From contig WHVA01000479.1 in assembly GCA_015179125.1 (NCBI GenBank), forward strand, positions 22,520-86,519: 64,000 bases of DNA, given 5' to 3'. The translations under genes and the position numbers were made by a program. The first letter of the stretch is position 1. Each line of letters opens with the position of its first letter. The notes under the pieces were generated by a model. The model was not told the origin of the DNA. It saw nothing but the letters and a program-made list of their open reading frames with translations, and searched no databases. Shown here piece by piece: positions 47,222-57,699 of the stretch. Source of the stretch: Gautieria morchelliformis (lineage: Eukaryota > Basidiomycota > Agaricomycetes > Gomphales > Gomphaceae).

Positions 47222-49340
47222 TCACCGCGCCTGAACATAATCATCAATTTTGAGTAACAGACCGACCGTCTCTGTTGCAAGCTCCACAGCGCTTGTCGAA
47301 ACCAGGAGCGGCTGGACAACGTTCTCATCCAAGATATTGGAAATCAAGCCCTGTCAACTTTTGATCAATAACAAGGCGGTTAGTAATAATTCTGTACACG
47401 CACCGTGCGAACGTTGATACCCGCATTCCTCTCACCCAAAGCATGTCGATTGCGGAGTTCAGTGACGATAGCAATGGGGTTAAGACCTGCATTCTCTGCC
47501 AGCGTCGTTGGAATAACTTCGAGAGCATCTGCGTATGCCTGGAAGCAGTATTGTTCCATGCCTTTGAGCGACTGCGCATACTGTGCGAGCAGTCGAGAAA
47601 CGTGGATCTCTGGTGCACCTCCGCCACCGATGAGTGCTCTGCAAGGATGGACAATCAGTGTATTAAACGCAGATATACAGAGGCGGACTAACCGCTTTTT
47701 GACAAGACAACGAACGACGCAAAGAGCATCGTGCAAACTCCGCTCACACTCTTCCAATACCAGAGAGTTTCCCCCCATGGCGAGTATACTCACAGTACGA
47801 CCCATGTTCTTGACGCCAGTGATCTTGACAACTCTCGCACCAGCCTTGCTCACCTCGTCCACTAGGTCGGCTGTACCGAGTTTGTCTTCGGTAAATGCCT
47901 CAATATCGGCCACAGGTTTGCATCCCAAGCTCTTGCTCAGGAAGTCGATCTCGTCCCGCTCGACATCCTTCACGACGAGGATCTTTAATCTCGAAAGGAA
48001 GTTGAGGGATAGCTCATTTACGGCGTCGCGCAGGATCGATTTCTGGATCAATAGCACGTTGCACCCGGCCTTTTTTATCTTTTTGCACATATTCAGGATG
48101 TATTGTCGCTCCTCCTTGATCACCTTGTCCATCTGTCGATAGTCGTTTACAATAACTGTGTTATCCATCTGAAGACAACCGTTAATTCCCGAATGTGATA
48201 AGATCGATGAGAAGCATACGTCTGGTTTAGGAGCGCTCAGCTGGAACTGGATCAAGCCAATCTTAGCCTTTTCAACGCGGGTCGGTCCACCTCCGGCGAC
48301 GACCACATTTTGGTTCAGAACAACACCACCTTCCACGAGTTCAGTGTCTTCAATTGTCCCGCCAACCTTCTTCACTACCCTAACATCCCGTAGGTCAACG
48401 TTCGACGACGAAGCAGTGGCCAGGCGTGTCACAGCTGCAACAGCAATAGGTGCCAACGTAGAAGAATATTGAGACACAATCTGTTCAAATCGTGCTGCCA
48501 GGTCAAGCAGAGATAATATATAACACAAGAAGTTACCTTGGAGTTCAAGGAGGTGCTCGCTGCCCGAAGGAGACTGGCCTGATCTTTCAGGTCAACTGGC
48601 ATTGAAATTTCGGTAAGATATTCAACAGCCTTTGCAGATGCCTTGATGAAGGCTTCGGCGATGATACTGGGGTGCATGCCTAACGAATACTTGCATCAGG
48701 CACATCAGACACCCAGATAAATTAGCATACCCTTTGCAAGCATCTTCTCGGCGGCACCTAGTAAACTACCAGCCAGTACAACAACAGTCGTTGTCCCATC
48801 GCCAGCTTCAATGTCTTGCGCCATAGAAAGGTCAACAAGCTGCATATATGGATTCTAGCAGCCTACAGGGCAAACGCGTGCAGAGAGACATACCATTTTG
48901 GCGGCAGGATGAAGTGCTTGGATGCTCCGTAAAATTGTCGCGCCATCATTGGTGATAATCACTTCTCCCTTAGATGTTTGAATCTATGTAAATTCAATAA
49001 GAAAAACAATATAAAGAAAGGTTGATTTCAGACTAATCATTTCACCATTTTATCCATGCCTTTCGGTCCTAACGATGTTCGAACAGCATCACTGATAGCT
49101 ATGAGACATATCTTGTCAGTGACACAAGTCATTCTAAGCGGGTACAATATACCTTTGGCAGCGGTCATATTGGACAACCGGACCTCCATTGGCTTGCCCT
49201 ATATTCCACATTTTCAGCTCAAAAACTAGCTCAAAAACTACCTCCAGAAGTAGAGATTAACACACCTTGTCATTAAAAGCCGTGTTTGCGTTGCCTCCCG
49301 CCCTATTGACAGGTGCAACGGACGTTGTTGTTGAGGCCAT
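47222..49340 (-). CDS. CCT4: CCT/TRiC chaperonin subunit delta
   Basis: Minus-strand gene of about ten exons. The start at 49340 ([20 protein letters not shown] then AFNDK) is followed by short exons, including [13 protein letters not shown], the ATP-binding GDGTT motif of group II chaperonins (about 48780). The long exons encode [128 protein letters not shown] and [19 protein letters not shown], ending [15 protein letters not shown] and the KITGV..MGRTVSI block point to the delta subunit. TRiC folds actin, tubulin and WD40 proteins. The stop lies only 70 bp from the SRPRB stop, with the genes convergent. Confidence 0.94.
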
Positions 49341-49483
49341 ATTGTAATGTGTAAATGAAGGGAGTTTGCTCAGACCTAATTAGACGCCGAAAAACGCGCT
49401 GACGTCCCCTCCGCCACTTGCGCGTCACGCCTTACATTGAAGCCACCACATTCGTCCTTATCCCAGCTGTCTGAGCGACCAAT
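49341..49483. promoter_or_regulatory. divergent CCT4/UFD1 promoter
   Basis: Start codons are 143 bp apart and face away. The DNA is GC-rich with no clear TATA box. The spacing implies shared regulatory sequence. Confidence 0.5.
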
Positions 49484-51309
49484 ATGAATATGAATATGGT
49501 ATGTGCTCGTACTGTGCCTGCCAGAATCCTATCTTTACAAGTTCCCAGTTCGGTCAAGGAGCATTAGGTCCTGGAGGCCCTGGTGCTTTATTTGCACAAC
49601 TTGCTGCGTCAGTATTTTGCAGTCTACCTTCCCATGCGCTCAACCTATCCTGTGAATAAAGTGGAATGGGAGGGGGTCAGGGATATCATGCTCCGCCTCG
49701 TGCATACGATGAATATCTCAAAGCGTACAGTGTAGCCATGCTTCCAGGTCGAGAAAGAGCTAACGTCAGCTTCGGAGGAAAGAGTGCGTTGCTTGAAATT
49801 CGAAATTGCTTGTCGCTCGCCTTACATATTTCTGTAGTCATCATGCCACCATCTGCTCTGGCGAACTTAAGTGCGTATAGATCTTCGCCAAGTAGTCATT
49901 GACCTCACTCCGATCCAAGCATCTCTCAATCTGGAATCCCCCTGGATGTTTCAATTACGCAATCCCAGTAATCCGGCTGCATCCACACATGCAGGTGTTC
50001 TTGAGTTTATTGCAGAGGAAGGCGTTGTACATCTACCGTACTGGGTATTATTCCTCGACCTTCTAATGTCGCCTGCCACCGACCACTTTCTAGATGATGA
50101 AGACCCTTCGACTTAACGAGGGAGACCCCATCCGTATAACAGGTGCACAGATCGCTAAAGGGAAGAGAGTAAAGCTTCAAGCGCAGACTGTGGACTTCCT
50201 GGAAATTTCTGATCCAAAAGCTGTGTAAGCAATCCCGATTCACTTGCGTCCTCTTGCTCATAAATTCATCCTGCTCCTTACTGCCATCACGCAGCCTAGA
50301 GCAGGCTTTGAGAAACTTCACCGCGCTTACGCAGGGCGACATGATCGAGATCTCATACAATTCCATTACCTTCCAATTGCTCATCATGGAAATATTACCG
50401 GAAGGTCCTGCCATTTCAATCCTAGACACAGACTTGGAGGTAGATTTTGCTGCACCGAAAGGGTGTGTATATTTTTGTTCCCCCGATCGAAGGTTGATCT
50501 CTCACATCTGCGTGGCAGATACGTCGAACCTGCACGACCCGACCCAAAGCCTCAGCCAACCATGGCCAGTAAACTCAAGATCGATTTGAACGATACCACA
50601 CCTGGAAGCTCACGACCCGCCTCGTCGCTAGCAAGTGTCCCTGGTGGTTCGTCTCGGGACAGTTCTCCCTTGATATATAACTGACGTGTAGTAGTGTCGA
50701 AGGGTGGTACTGACTGGGAATCGTTTAAAGGGCGAGGTGAAACCCTCAGCGGCCGAAAGACGAAGGGTCGCGGTATTACAGCGAGGAAAATCGATGACGT
50801 ACAAACTGACAGCAAGATATACCGAACAGAGTATGTCCTGTATTGATATTATGCCGTATACCCAGCTGAATCTAGCTCATAGTAAGCCGCGCATGATGAC
50901 CAACGATGAACTCGATTCAGATGTCAAAGTTCCAGCGGCGTTAAACCTCCCGCCAGGGAAACTCTTCTTTGGCTTCACTATCGTGCCATACAAGCCGTCT
51001 ACGCCAGATGCTGCTCCAGGCTCACCCGAGCCATCGTCAGCACCCTTTACTGGATCGGGTAATACATTATCTGGCCGTCCGCCCGCTGGAGGTTCGGTGG
51101 CAACGTCAGGTTCATCATTAGCCAAAGGGAAGACTAAATCAAAAGAGGCGCCAGAGGCAGCGAAGACATGGGGTTCCGGGCAGACGTTGGGTAGGGGACG
51201 TACAACAGCCCCTCAACAGGGCAAACAGAAACAGAAACAGAAGGAAAGGAGTCCTACCCCAGACTGGGGAGTAGATGATGACGACGTGATTGCCATTGAC
51301 AGCGACTGA
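49484..51309 (+). CDS. UFD1: ubiquitin fusion degradation protein 1
   Basis: Exon 1 is MNMNM (49484-49498), followed by FGQGALGPGGPGALFAQLAA. Later exons read YDEYLKAYSVAMLPGRERAN then VSFGGK, MPPSALANL, LESPWMFQLRNPSNPAASTH, AGVLEFIAEEGVVHLPYWM, KTLRLNEGDPIRITGAQIAK, ALRNFTALTQGDMIEISYNS and ILPEGPAISILDTDLEVDFA, then a variable C-terminus with VVSKGGTDWESFKGRGETLS and, in the last exon, LPPGKLFFGFTIVPYKP before a Gly/Ser/Lys-rich tail ending DVIAIDSD. The double-psi barrel blocks and the FGF near the C-terminus identify Ufd1, the Npl4 partner that recruits Cdc48/p97 to ubiquitylated ERAD and chromatin substrates. About seven exons; intact by eye. Confidence 0.93.
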
Positions 51310-51504
51310 GCAGAGGGAAAGGTGTAAGACTTGGACTGTTGTATGATACAGTAGACTTTGTGGCCTCAGACACTTCATGATCTCCAGTATCCTTTGACAT
51401 CTAGTAGATATTCTTTCGTCGTAACTTACCACCTGAGCTATGTGAAAACTCGTGGATATCGTTGCATCCTGCTGTATGATTAATCACTCGTTCCATGAGA
51501 CACA
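51310..51504. terminator. convergent 3' region of UFD1 and mitochondrial S13
   Basis: Fewer than 200 bp separate the two stop codons, so both 3' UTRs and poly(A) sites must lie or overlap here. Confidence 0.4.
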
Positions 51505-52050
51505 CTACCCCCGTCGCTCGACTTTATTAAGTTTCCTGGCTGTTTTCGCATTGGTTCTTGTCTTCTGTCCCCGCACTGGCAGCCCCATCACATGTCTCCG
51601 TCCTACATAACTGCCGATCATCCGATGATGGGCAATATTCTCCCGCACCTCACGGCGTAGCTCTGTCTCAATCTTCAGCTCCTTCAGCGGGTCTTTCTTC
51701 TTAATTCCCATCTTCTGCCGCCATGAGAGGCTGAGGGTAGTGGGGGTCGTTTCGGGCGGCTTGAAGCCAGGTTTGGCAAGTGGGAGAGTGGGAAGGGTGG
51801 GCACAGTTGAGGGAGAGGAGAGAAAAGACGCGAGCTGGGTAATCTGAGGGGGTGTGAGGTCGCGTACTCTGGCGCGGTCGTGGATCTGGAAGCGCGCGCA
51901 GATACGTGCTGCCGTGTGGTGCCCAATTCCGTAGAATGACGTGAGCGCAAACTTTAGACTTAATGAGTTACAGCACTAAATAAGCCAAAAGATGGTGGTC
52001 ACCTTTGCAAAGTGCGTGTCAGGCAGAAGGACACCAAGGATATGAACCAT
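51505..52050 (-). CDS. mitochondrial small-subunit ribosomal protein S13 (uS13m)
   Basis: Exons 52050-52003 and 51951-51505 give 164 residues. [16 protein letters not shown] joins [20 protein letters not shown] and then [20 protein letters not shown], the N-terminal helices of uS13. A Pro/Thr-rich insert ([20 protein letters not shown]) interrupts the domain before [40 protein letters not shown] and [15 protein letters not shown], the conserved Arg-rich C-terminus that contacts rRNA. The insert relative to bacterial S13 is common in fungal mitochondrial orthologues. The gene is divergent from Bet3 with 47 bp between starts. Confidence 0.92.
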
Positions 52051-52097
52051 GGTGGTTGGTACCAGATCTTGTGACGCGTAACGGGTGTCACACTTTC
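52051..52097. promoter_or_regulatory. 47 bp bidirectional spacer between S13m and Bet3 start codons
   Basis: The two ATGs are separated by 47 bp only. Either both 5' UTRs are almost absent or the transcripts overlap inside each other's coding region. Confidence 0.6.
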
Positions 52098-52937
52098 ATG
52101 GCCTCTCTCAAGCAGCACAAGGCCATCGGTGAAGACCTCTGGAAAGGTCGCACAGATAAAATTGTGAGATTTCATGAACCCCACAAAGAAAGACATCTTA
52201 TGTCATATTAATTTTCAGAACGCCGAGCTGTTCGCCTTGACCTATGGTGCCCTCGTCGTGCAGCTTATTCAGGACTATGAGGACTACGCCGAAGTGAATA
52301 CACAGCTCGAGAAGATGGGGTACAATATTGGGTGCCGTATTGTTGAAGACTTTCTTGCCCGAAGTGGCCTCGGGCGGTGTAATGACTTTCGTGAGGTTGG
52401 TGAGGTCGTTGCAAAGGTCAGTCTCTCGCCTCTGCTACACCCCATACAACGTTTGATGTTTGGCGTTCCAGGTGGGCTTCAAGGCGTTTTTAAACATCAC
52501 ACCGACGGTCACACACTCGGCGCCTGCAGCACCTGTGCCTTCATCGCGACCACCATCAGGCCTAAATCCTGCAGCTTCATCGACATCCGCAGGAACATAT
52601 TTTACACTGGCTTTGGATGATAACCCTCTGGCAGAGTTTGTGGAGCTTCCAGACGAGGCGCTAGAGGGTGGACTGTGGTTTAGTAATGTGCTTTGTGGTG
52701 TACTGCGCGGCGCACTCGAGATGGTGCGTTTCAATTTCGAGTTTCATGACTCGCAGAGCGCATCGGTTTTGCGATCGTCTCTATAATGCGAAAGCTAACT
52801 TGTGGCCTGACATTTAGATACAGATGCAGGTGGAAGTGTACTTTATATCCGATGTTTTAAAAGGAGACGAGACGACGGAGATCCGCGTTAAACTAGTGAA
52901 GTATCTGGAGGAGGAGGTACCCGTGGGAGATGATTAA
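52098..52937 (+). CDS. BET3: TRAPP complex subunit Bet3 (TRAPPC3)
   Basis: Exons 52098-52163, 52219-52416, 52472-52723 and 52818-52937 give 211 residues. Blocks: [150 protein letters not shown]. The Cys in YNIGCRI corresponds to the acyl-bound Cys of Bet3. A Ser/Pro/Ala-rich loop ([20 protein letters not shown]) lengthens it relative to yeast. TRAPP is the tether and Rab GEF of ER-Golgi traffic. Confidence 0.95.
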
Positions 52938-53242
52938 TCTTGCGTTCTAGCCTTGTAGTTCTAGTATCTTATTTGATTCTGCGAGCATCGGTATAGATTT
53001 ACTTTGGCCTTGTTCACAGCCGCAGTAATAGTATGCACACAAAATATTATAATGATTTCATTCCATGATTAATACGTTGTGGTTTAACTCTATCCCATAA
53101 GTCAACAGAATCTAGAGACAAAAGGTGCGCATCCTTTTTCCAGAATTAAGGATATATGCGGCACACTGATTATGGCGAATACCAATACCATTTTCCTAGG
53201 CATCGGGGAAAGGTGAGAAATGATAAGCGCCGTGGCAACCTG
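52938..53242. other. convergent intergenic region
   Basis: Lies between the Bet3 stop and the stop of the secreted protein gene. AT-rich with no coding sequence; presumably 3' UTRs. Confidence 0.5.
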
Positions 53243-54130
53243 TTAGATTGTAAAAAGGTAATCGTGATGGCCAGGCATTGCGTCCGTTACTTCATTGGAA
53301 GAAGCACAAGAGCAGCCCCAAAACGACATTCCAAGATCTAGACAAACAAGTATCAGGAAAGCAAGTATTGAACGTAATGTTACTACAGACCTTAACGAAG
53401 ATAAGCTGACCATTGCCTTGGAAGTCTGTGTAGCGGCGGGAGTTGAGCCAGCCGTGGAAGTCGTGTTCGCGACAAGACAGTCGCTGGAATTGCCGGAAGC
53501 AACAGTGAGAATATCTGTGCTCCCACCCTTGCCTGCTCCGCTTGTATCACCTCCGACAATCATCAGCTGCGTGCCAGCGTGTAGAGAAGGTGTCCACTCG
53601 AATGATTTATTCGTCGGGGACCCAGACTCGATGCGTGACGAAGCGCCGCCGGGTATGACGACGAAGAGGTCCACGGGAGGTTGTGCATCCGCAGAATAGG
53701 ATATTGTCATCGGTGAGCATTCCTGTGGCACCGACGGACTCGTATAAATAAAGAACTCGGGGGCGACCTGCGACCTGTCGAGACATGCTGTGTTGCTCCC
53801 AGAGGCAACGGTTCTCACGGACGTGGTGCTACCTGCACCAAAGCCTGTGGCATCGCTCATCACGGCAACAAAAGTCGAGTTTCCCGGATATTTGAGCTGA
53901 AACGAAAAACTATTCCCTGCGTCGATAGTATAGTCGGCTATGGTACGAATTTCCGGATGGAGTGATCCTGTGGGAACTAGAAGGAGCTTGAAAGGAGCCG
54001 TGCCTCCTGTCCATTGAACGGTAGCATTCATGCATTGCGTCGGGCCTGCTATGAAGTCAAAGGTGAATGCGAGCGCGAAGTTGCCGGCGGCGATGAGTGA
54101 AAAGAGCCTGGTGATAACACCAGCAGACAT
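53243..54130 (-). CDS. secreted or GPI-anchored Ser/Thr-rich protein of unknown function
   Basis: An uninterrupted 295-codon frame opens MSAGVITRLFSLIAAGNFAL then AFTFDFIAGPTQCMNATVQW, a signal peptide followed by a Cys-containing beta-rich domain. Two similar halves are visible: a first with GGTAPFKLLLVPTG and a second with PQECSPMTISYSADAQPPVD then LFVVIPGGASS, so it probably contains two Ig-like or lectin-like repeats. Possible N-glycosylation sites occur (NAT, NST, NKS, NSS, NTT). The C-terminus is Ser/Thr/Ala-rich, then hydrophobic. A good intron (gtcagc...gtctag, about 53411-53339) near the end would replace the last 50 residues with a short hydrophobic tail ending PMK. This layout is common among basidiomycete cell-surface proteins; function unknown. 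Confidence 0.72.
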   Translation of the reverse strand: MSAGVITRLFSLIAAGNFALAFTFDFIAGPTQCMNATVQWTGGTAPFKLLLVPTGSLHPEIRTIADYTIDAGNSFSFQLKYPGNSTFVAVMSDATGFGAGSTTSVRTVASGSNTACLDRSQVAPEFFIYTSPSVPQECSPMTISYSADAQPPVDLFVVIPGGASSRIESGSPTNKSFEWTPSLHAGTQLMIVGGDTSGAGKGGSTDILTVASGNSSDCLVANTTSTAGSTPAATQTSKAMVSLSSLRSVVTLRSILAFLILVCLDLGMSFWGCSCASSNEVTDAMPGHHDYLFTI

Positions 54131-54451
54131 GGCAGTGGGGCAGATGTTGGCACACGAGTCAGACCGTGGCGGCGTACCATGGTACAGTATATGTATGTAC
54201 CTGCATATTTAGGCGTAAGGCTGGTTAGGCTCGTGACCAGTCAACACGTGCGCCTATTGGTTGAACTTCGGTCAACTACAGTGATATTAGAAACTGGTCG
54301 AGTCTAGCCAATGCATGGTCTCCTCACGTTGTGTATTAATATTTCATAAAACGAAACTGACATTCACACTATTTCCGATATGCAGACCATTCGTCTATAT
54401 AATCCATAAATAAGCGAAGTCGCGAGAAGATGTGGGCTGCCAGTGTACACG
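54131..54451. other. intergenic, includes the left edge of the duplicated segment
   Basis: Promoter side of the secreted protein gene up to about 54314. From 54315 onwards the sequence is shared with the second monooxygenase copy. Confidence 0.5.
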
Positions 54452-56197
54452 TTACTGTACCACGTTTTCTAAGTCCAAATTGGATTCCATCCATGCAATG
54501 GCGCGTTCGGCATCCTCTTCCGGGGTACTCGCATGTATCCAGTCCCACTGCTTCTGAATGGCGGGACCAAGCACGTCATATTCCTCGCCGTGAGGCCCGT
54601 TGAATTCGTACATGCGTCCGGAGTTTCGGGAGCCTTGCAGCACATGCGTGGCCATTGGAAGTCGAATGTGTTCATAAGCCTTCAGAGCAGACGCAAGTGT
54701 CTCCTTCGTTGTCCTGGAGTGGCCCAAGAGTTCAGCGAGGATGAACGCGTCCTATAAAAAGGTTATTAGTACATCCGCAGGTTGATTTTCTGAGGGAGTG
54801 GTTTACATCAATGGCCTGACCGGCCCCAGCACCCTGAAAAGGAGTCATCGCATGTGCCTGATGTGGTTAGTGTATGAATGACGATGATGGGACAAAATAC
54901 TGATACCCACAGCATCGCCTAGCAGAGCTACACGACCATTCACATAATTCGGTAGCTCCTTGAGCTGGTGAATGGCCCAACGCGTTGGATGATCTATACA
55001 CTGAAAGGGGATGTCTTAACGGAGGGCATCGTACAGCGGGAGACAGACATACCTCGAGCAGGCTTGTAACCTCGGGCTCCCAATCTGCATAGCAATCAAG
55101 AAGCTCTTCTTTAGGAACTTCGGTGACCCACTCTCCATCGAATGCTGTGCCTTCTTTCTCTGGCTGGGAGGCAAAGGCGGCCACGTTCACTATGCTGCCC
55201 CGCGAGATAGAGTAGCCGACGAGATGCTACGCCGCAAGATATATGATGCTACAATTGGGGATGACACGCCACCCACCTTGCTTTTCCCGCAATACTTCAT
55301 ACACGAATATTGACGTTGAAATAGAAGTTCAAATGATAAAGATGCTTCATACCATTGTGGGAAACTCGACAACTCTGTGCAAATGGCCCTGTTCATCCTT
55401 GGGCATCTTCTCCGCAGGAATGAGTCCACGGTATGCGATGATCCCACTGAAAGTGGGCTGAACCAGGTCTAGAAGCTCGGGATGTCCATTTTCTGCCATT
55501 TGTTGCAACATCTGAGCTCGAACCAAGGACTTGATACCATCACATCCAACGAGAACATCACAGGTTGCCATGCTATCGTCGCTAAAGCGTAAGTGGATTT
55601 GCCCATCTGCGACGTCCTGCGTGTAGGAAACGACGCGCTTCTGAAAATGGGCCACGCCACTCGGTAAGTTGTTGACAAAAACGTCGAGAAAATCTGCACG
55701 ATGAAAGCGGAGAGCATCTTTGGCAAGGTCATGGCCATTGAGTGCTGTGATTGTGCGATAGCGTATCAACAATAGTACTGACATTGCATCTGGGACAAAT
55801 AGAACCTGAAACCCTCGCGGGGCTGATCAGATCTTCGGAAATCAAATCCAATACCTAGGCATAATAGTAAGAGTCCAGCCATCGCACGAGGGGAATCATA
55901 ATACCAGGATCTGCAGGAGCATGCGCGACTTTGGAAGCGTCGATGTCAAGACCAAGAAGCTCTAGAGTGCGCCACGTCTTGGCCCATATCATGACGCCTG
56001 CACCGATTTCTTTGAATCGTTCAGCAGCTTCATACACGTCCACGTGTATATCCCGATACCGTGACAGTGCCACGGCAAGACAGAGTCCGCCTATACCTCC
56101 TCCGCTGGTTTGGCTAAGTTGAGCAGGAAAGCAGTCAGCATGCGCGTTTCAACACACCAGATACCAACCCTAAACTTGGTCGGGGTCGTCATGAAAG
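54315..56197. repeat. 1.9 kb segmental duplication, left copy
   Basis: Same-orientation copy of 57700-59587. Homology starts at atggtctcctcacgttgtg and ends exactly after gtcgtcatgaaag, five bases past the start codon, so the coding region and 3' flank were copied but not the promoter. Confidence 0.93.
54452..56192 (-). CDS. FAD-dependent aromatic-ring monooxygenase (salicylate hydroxylase-like), copy 1
   Basis: The start at 56192 (MTTPTKFRVGIC) is joined over an intron to GGGIGGLCLAVALSRYRD, the FAD-binding GxGxxG. It continues VDVYEAAERFKEIGAGVMIW then AKTWRTLELLGL; VGCDGIKSLVRAQML, the DG motif; QPTFSGIIAYRGLIPAEKMP; WVTEVPKEELLDCYADWEPE; NGRVALLGDA joined to AHAMTPFQGAGAGQAID, the GD/FAD-ribityl motif; and FILAELLGHSRTTKETLASA to the stop. 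All three group A flavoprotein motifs are present. Such enzymes hydroxylate or decarboxylate phenolic acids with NAD(P)H and oxygen. It is nearly identical to the gene at 57837-59582, with small in-frame differences near residue 70. Exon joints tested keep phase, so this copy looks functional. Confidence 0.86.
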
Positions 56198-57079
56198 AAC
56201 TGCATCCTTATGTAGGAAACTTGGTCGTTTTAAACCGGCCCAAGGCAGCAGAATGGGTAGGTGAAATACTTAGTACATGATAGTATGATAATGCTTATAC
56301 CTGTGGAGTGCGAGACGTGAGGAGGATGACATGAGAAAGAGGACTTAGCGCTTAGCCCTGTGCTTGTTAGGGTCTGTCTTGGTCACGTGGTTCTGTAATA
56401 GAGTCTAGTTCGGCTTTTACTCCAACGCCAAGCCAAGCTACTGGTCGCCGGCTCGATTTGCAAACGCTTCAAGCCGAGCTGTTTACATAAAAATGCTGAA
56501 GAGTTGTTGCACATTATTCTCAAAATGGATTTTCCAGTGTATAGAAATATATTTTGTTGTATCAAGCTACCTAGGTGCCTGTGACCCAGCCCAGCGTTCA
56601 AGCCGTTTGTCACATCCGTAGCCGGCGCCGAAAACGACTCGGCTAATTTGCAGCTCGGCTGCCGGCTTAGCTGGAATCGTGCCGCGGGCGGCAACACTAG
56701 GTCACTGCAGGCAATCTCAAAAACTAGGGTCAGGGCTGGCAAGGGGTCCTCCAAATTGCCTGACCCTGGACAAGGGCGACGGGCTAAAAACCCCGATAGT
56801 CGGACCACGACGACGACATGACAACGCCACTAATATGCACACAACAGTAATGTCACCATATTAGGTAGTTGAATTGTCACACTCGCGAGGGACTTGGTGA
56901 AGGGGCAGGGTCATGCTTAAAGCTTTACTAATAAGTTAGGCTCGTGAGCAGTGCGCCTATTGGATGTAGGTCGCCATTTCACCTTGTTCTCAACTAGCCC
57001 TGAATGCTGACGGTGTACTCTCGTTTGTCTCTATGGCTGCCCACTGCCGGTGCACTTGCAGCACTCCTGCAAATCTGCC
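56198..57079. other. spacer between duplicated genes, no gene recognised
   Basis: Contains the unshared promoter of copy 1. The minus-strand frame 56383-56808 has no recognisable family features. Confidence 0.4.
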
Positions 57080-57245
57080 TACGTGATTATTCTGGACGGC
57101 GGCAACAACCAAAGCCTCTCTTCTCTGGCTCTCATGCGTGTGGTCGTCATACTTGGGAACCGACTATCACCGCACGCGGCAGTGAGCGTCAAACCTTCCG
57201 ATTACTTTGATCTCATCGTTGGAACAGGAACGACTGTATCTGTAC
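57080..57245 (+). pseudogene. patatin-like phospholipase fragment
   Basis: The plus strand reads VIILDGGNNQSLSSLALMRV, then KPSDYFDLIVGTGTTVSV. This matches the patatin opening D-G-G-G-x-R-G-L-S-S-L and the nucleophile elbow, normally G-T-S-T-G. Here both are damaged: GGGIRG is GGNNQS and GTSTG is GTGTT, so the catalytic Ser and oxyanion glycines are lost. No further patatin domain follows. Confidence 0.6.
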
Positions 57246-57699
57246 CCTGTTACGCGTGCGCGTGTGCACCACGGTAAGCAGGACCACGAGATTGTATCAG
57301 CAGGTAAGCAACAGTTGTTTCTGACACACCAAGATTTGTCTTGCGCGTTGCACGAAGTTCGACGGCCATATTTTCCCAATTCGCTGGGTATTCGCCCATT
57401 TCACTCTCATGCCTATTGCACAGCTGTCCTCTCTTGCACGAGTACAAACACCCGTTTCCCGCCCCCACGTCCTCAGACACAAGCCTGGTCTTAAAAATTT
57501 GATTAATTTTTTTAAGTTAAGACTTGATAATTATTGATGATTGCTTGAGGACTTACGCCAAACCTAGGCTAATGCAATTTTTTCTTTCGTTCAAGAGACT
57601 CAGCACATGGATGTGGGTCTAACCCTGTCATGTCATGGCTGCATTAACCTGGACCTAGGAATGACTAATACTAGCATTAAAGACAGGTTCGAGTTTAGT
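57246..57699. other. spacer, no gene recognised
   Basis: Overlapping short frames on both strands (57207-57494) without family signatures. May contain further patatin debris. Confidence 0.4.

Noticed and set aside
47405-48142. Plus-strand 245-codon ORF opposite CCT4
   Set aside because: Antisense of a well-conserved chaperonin exon; no own signature.
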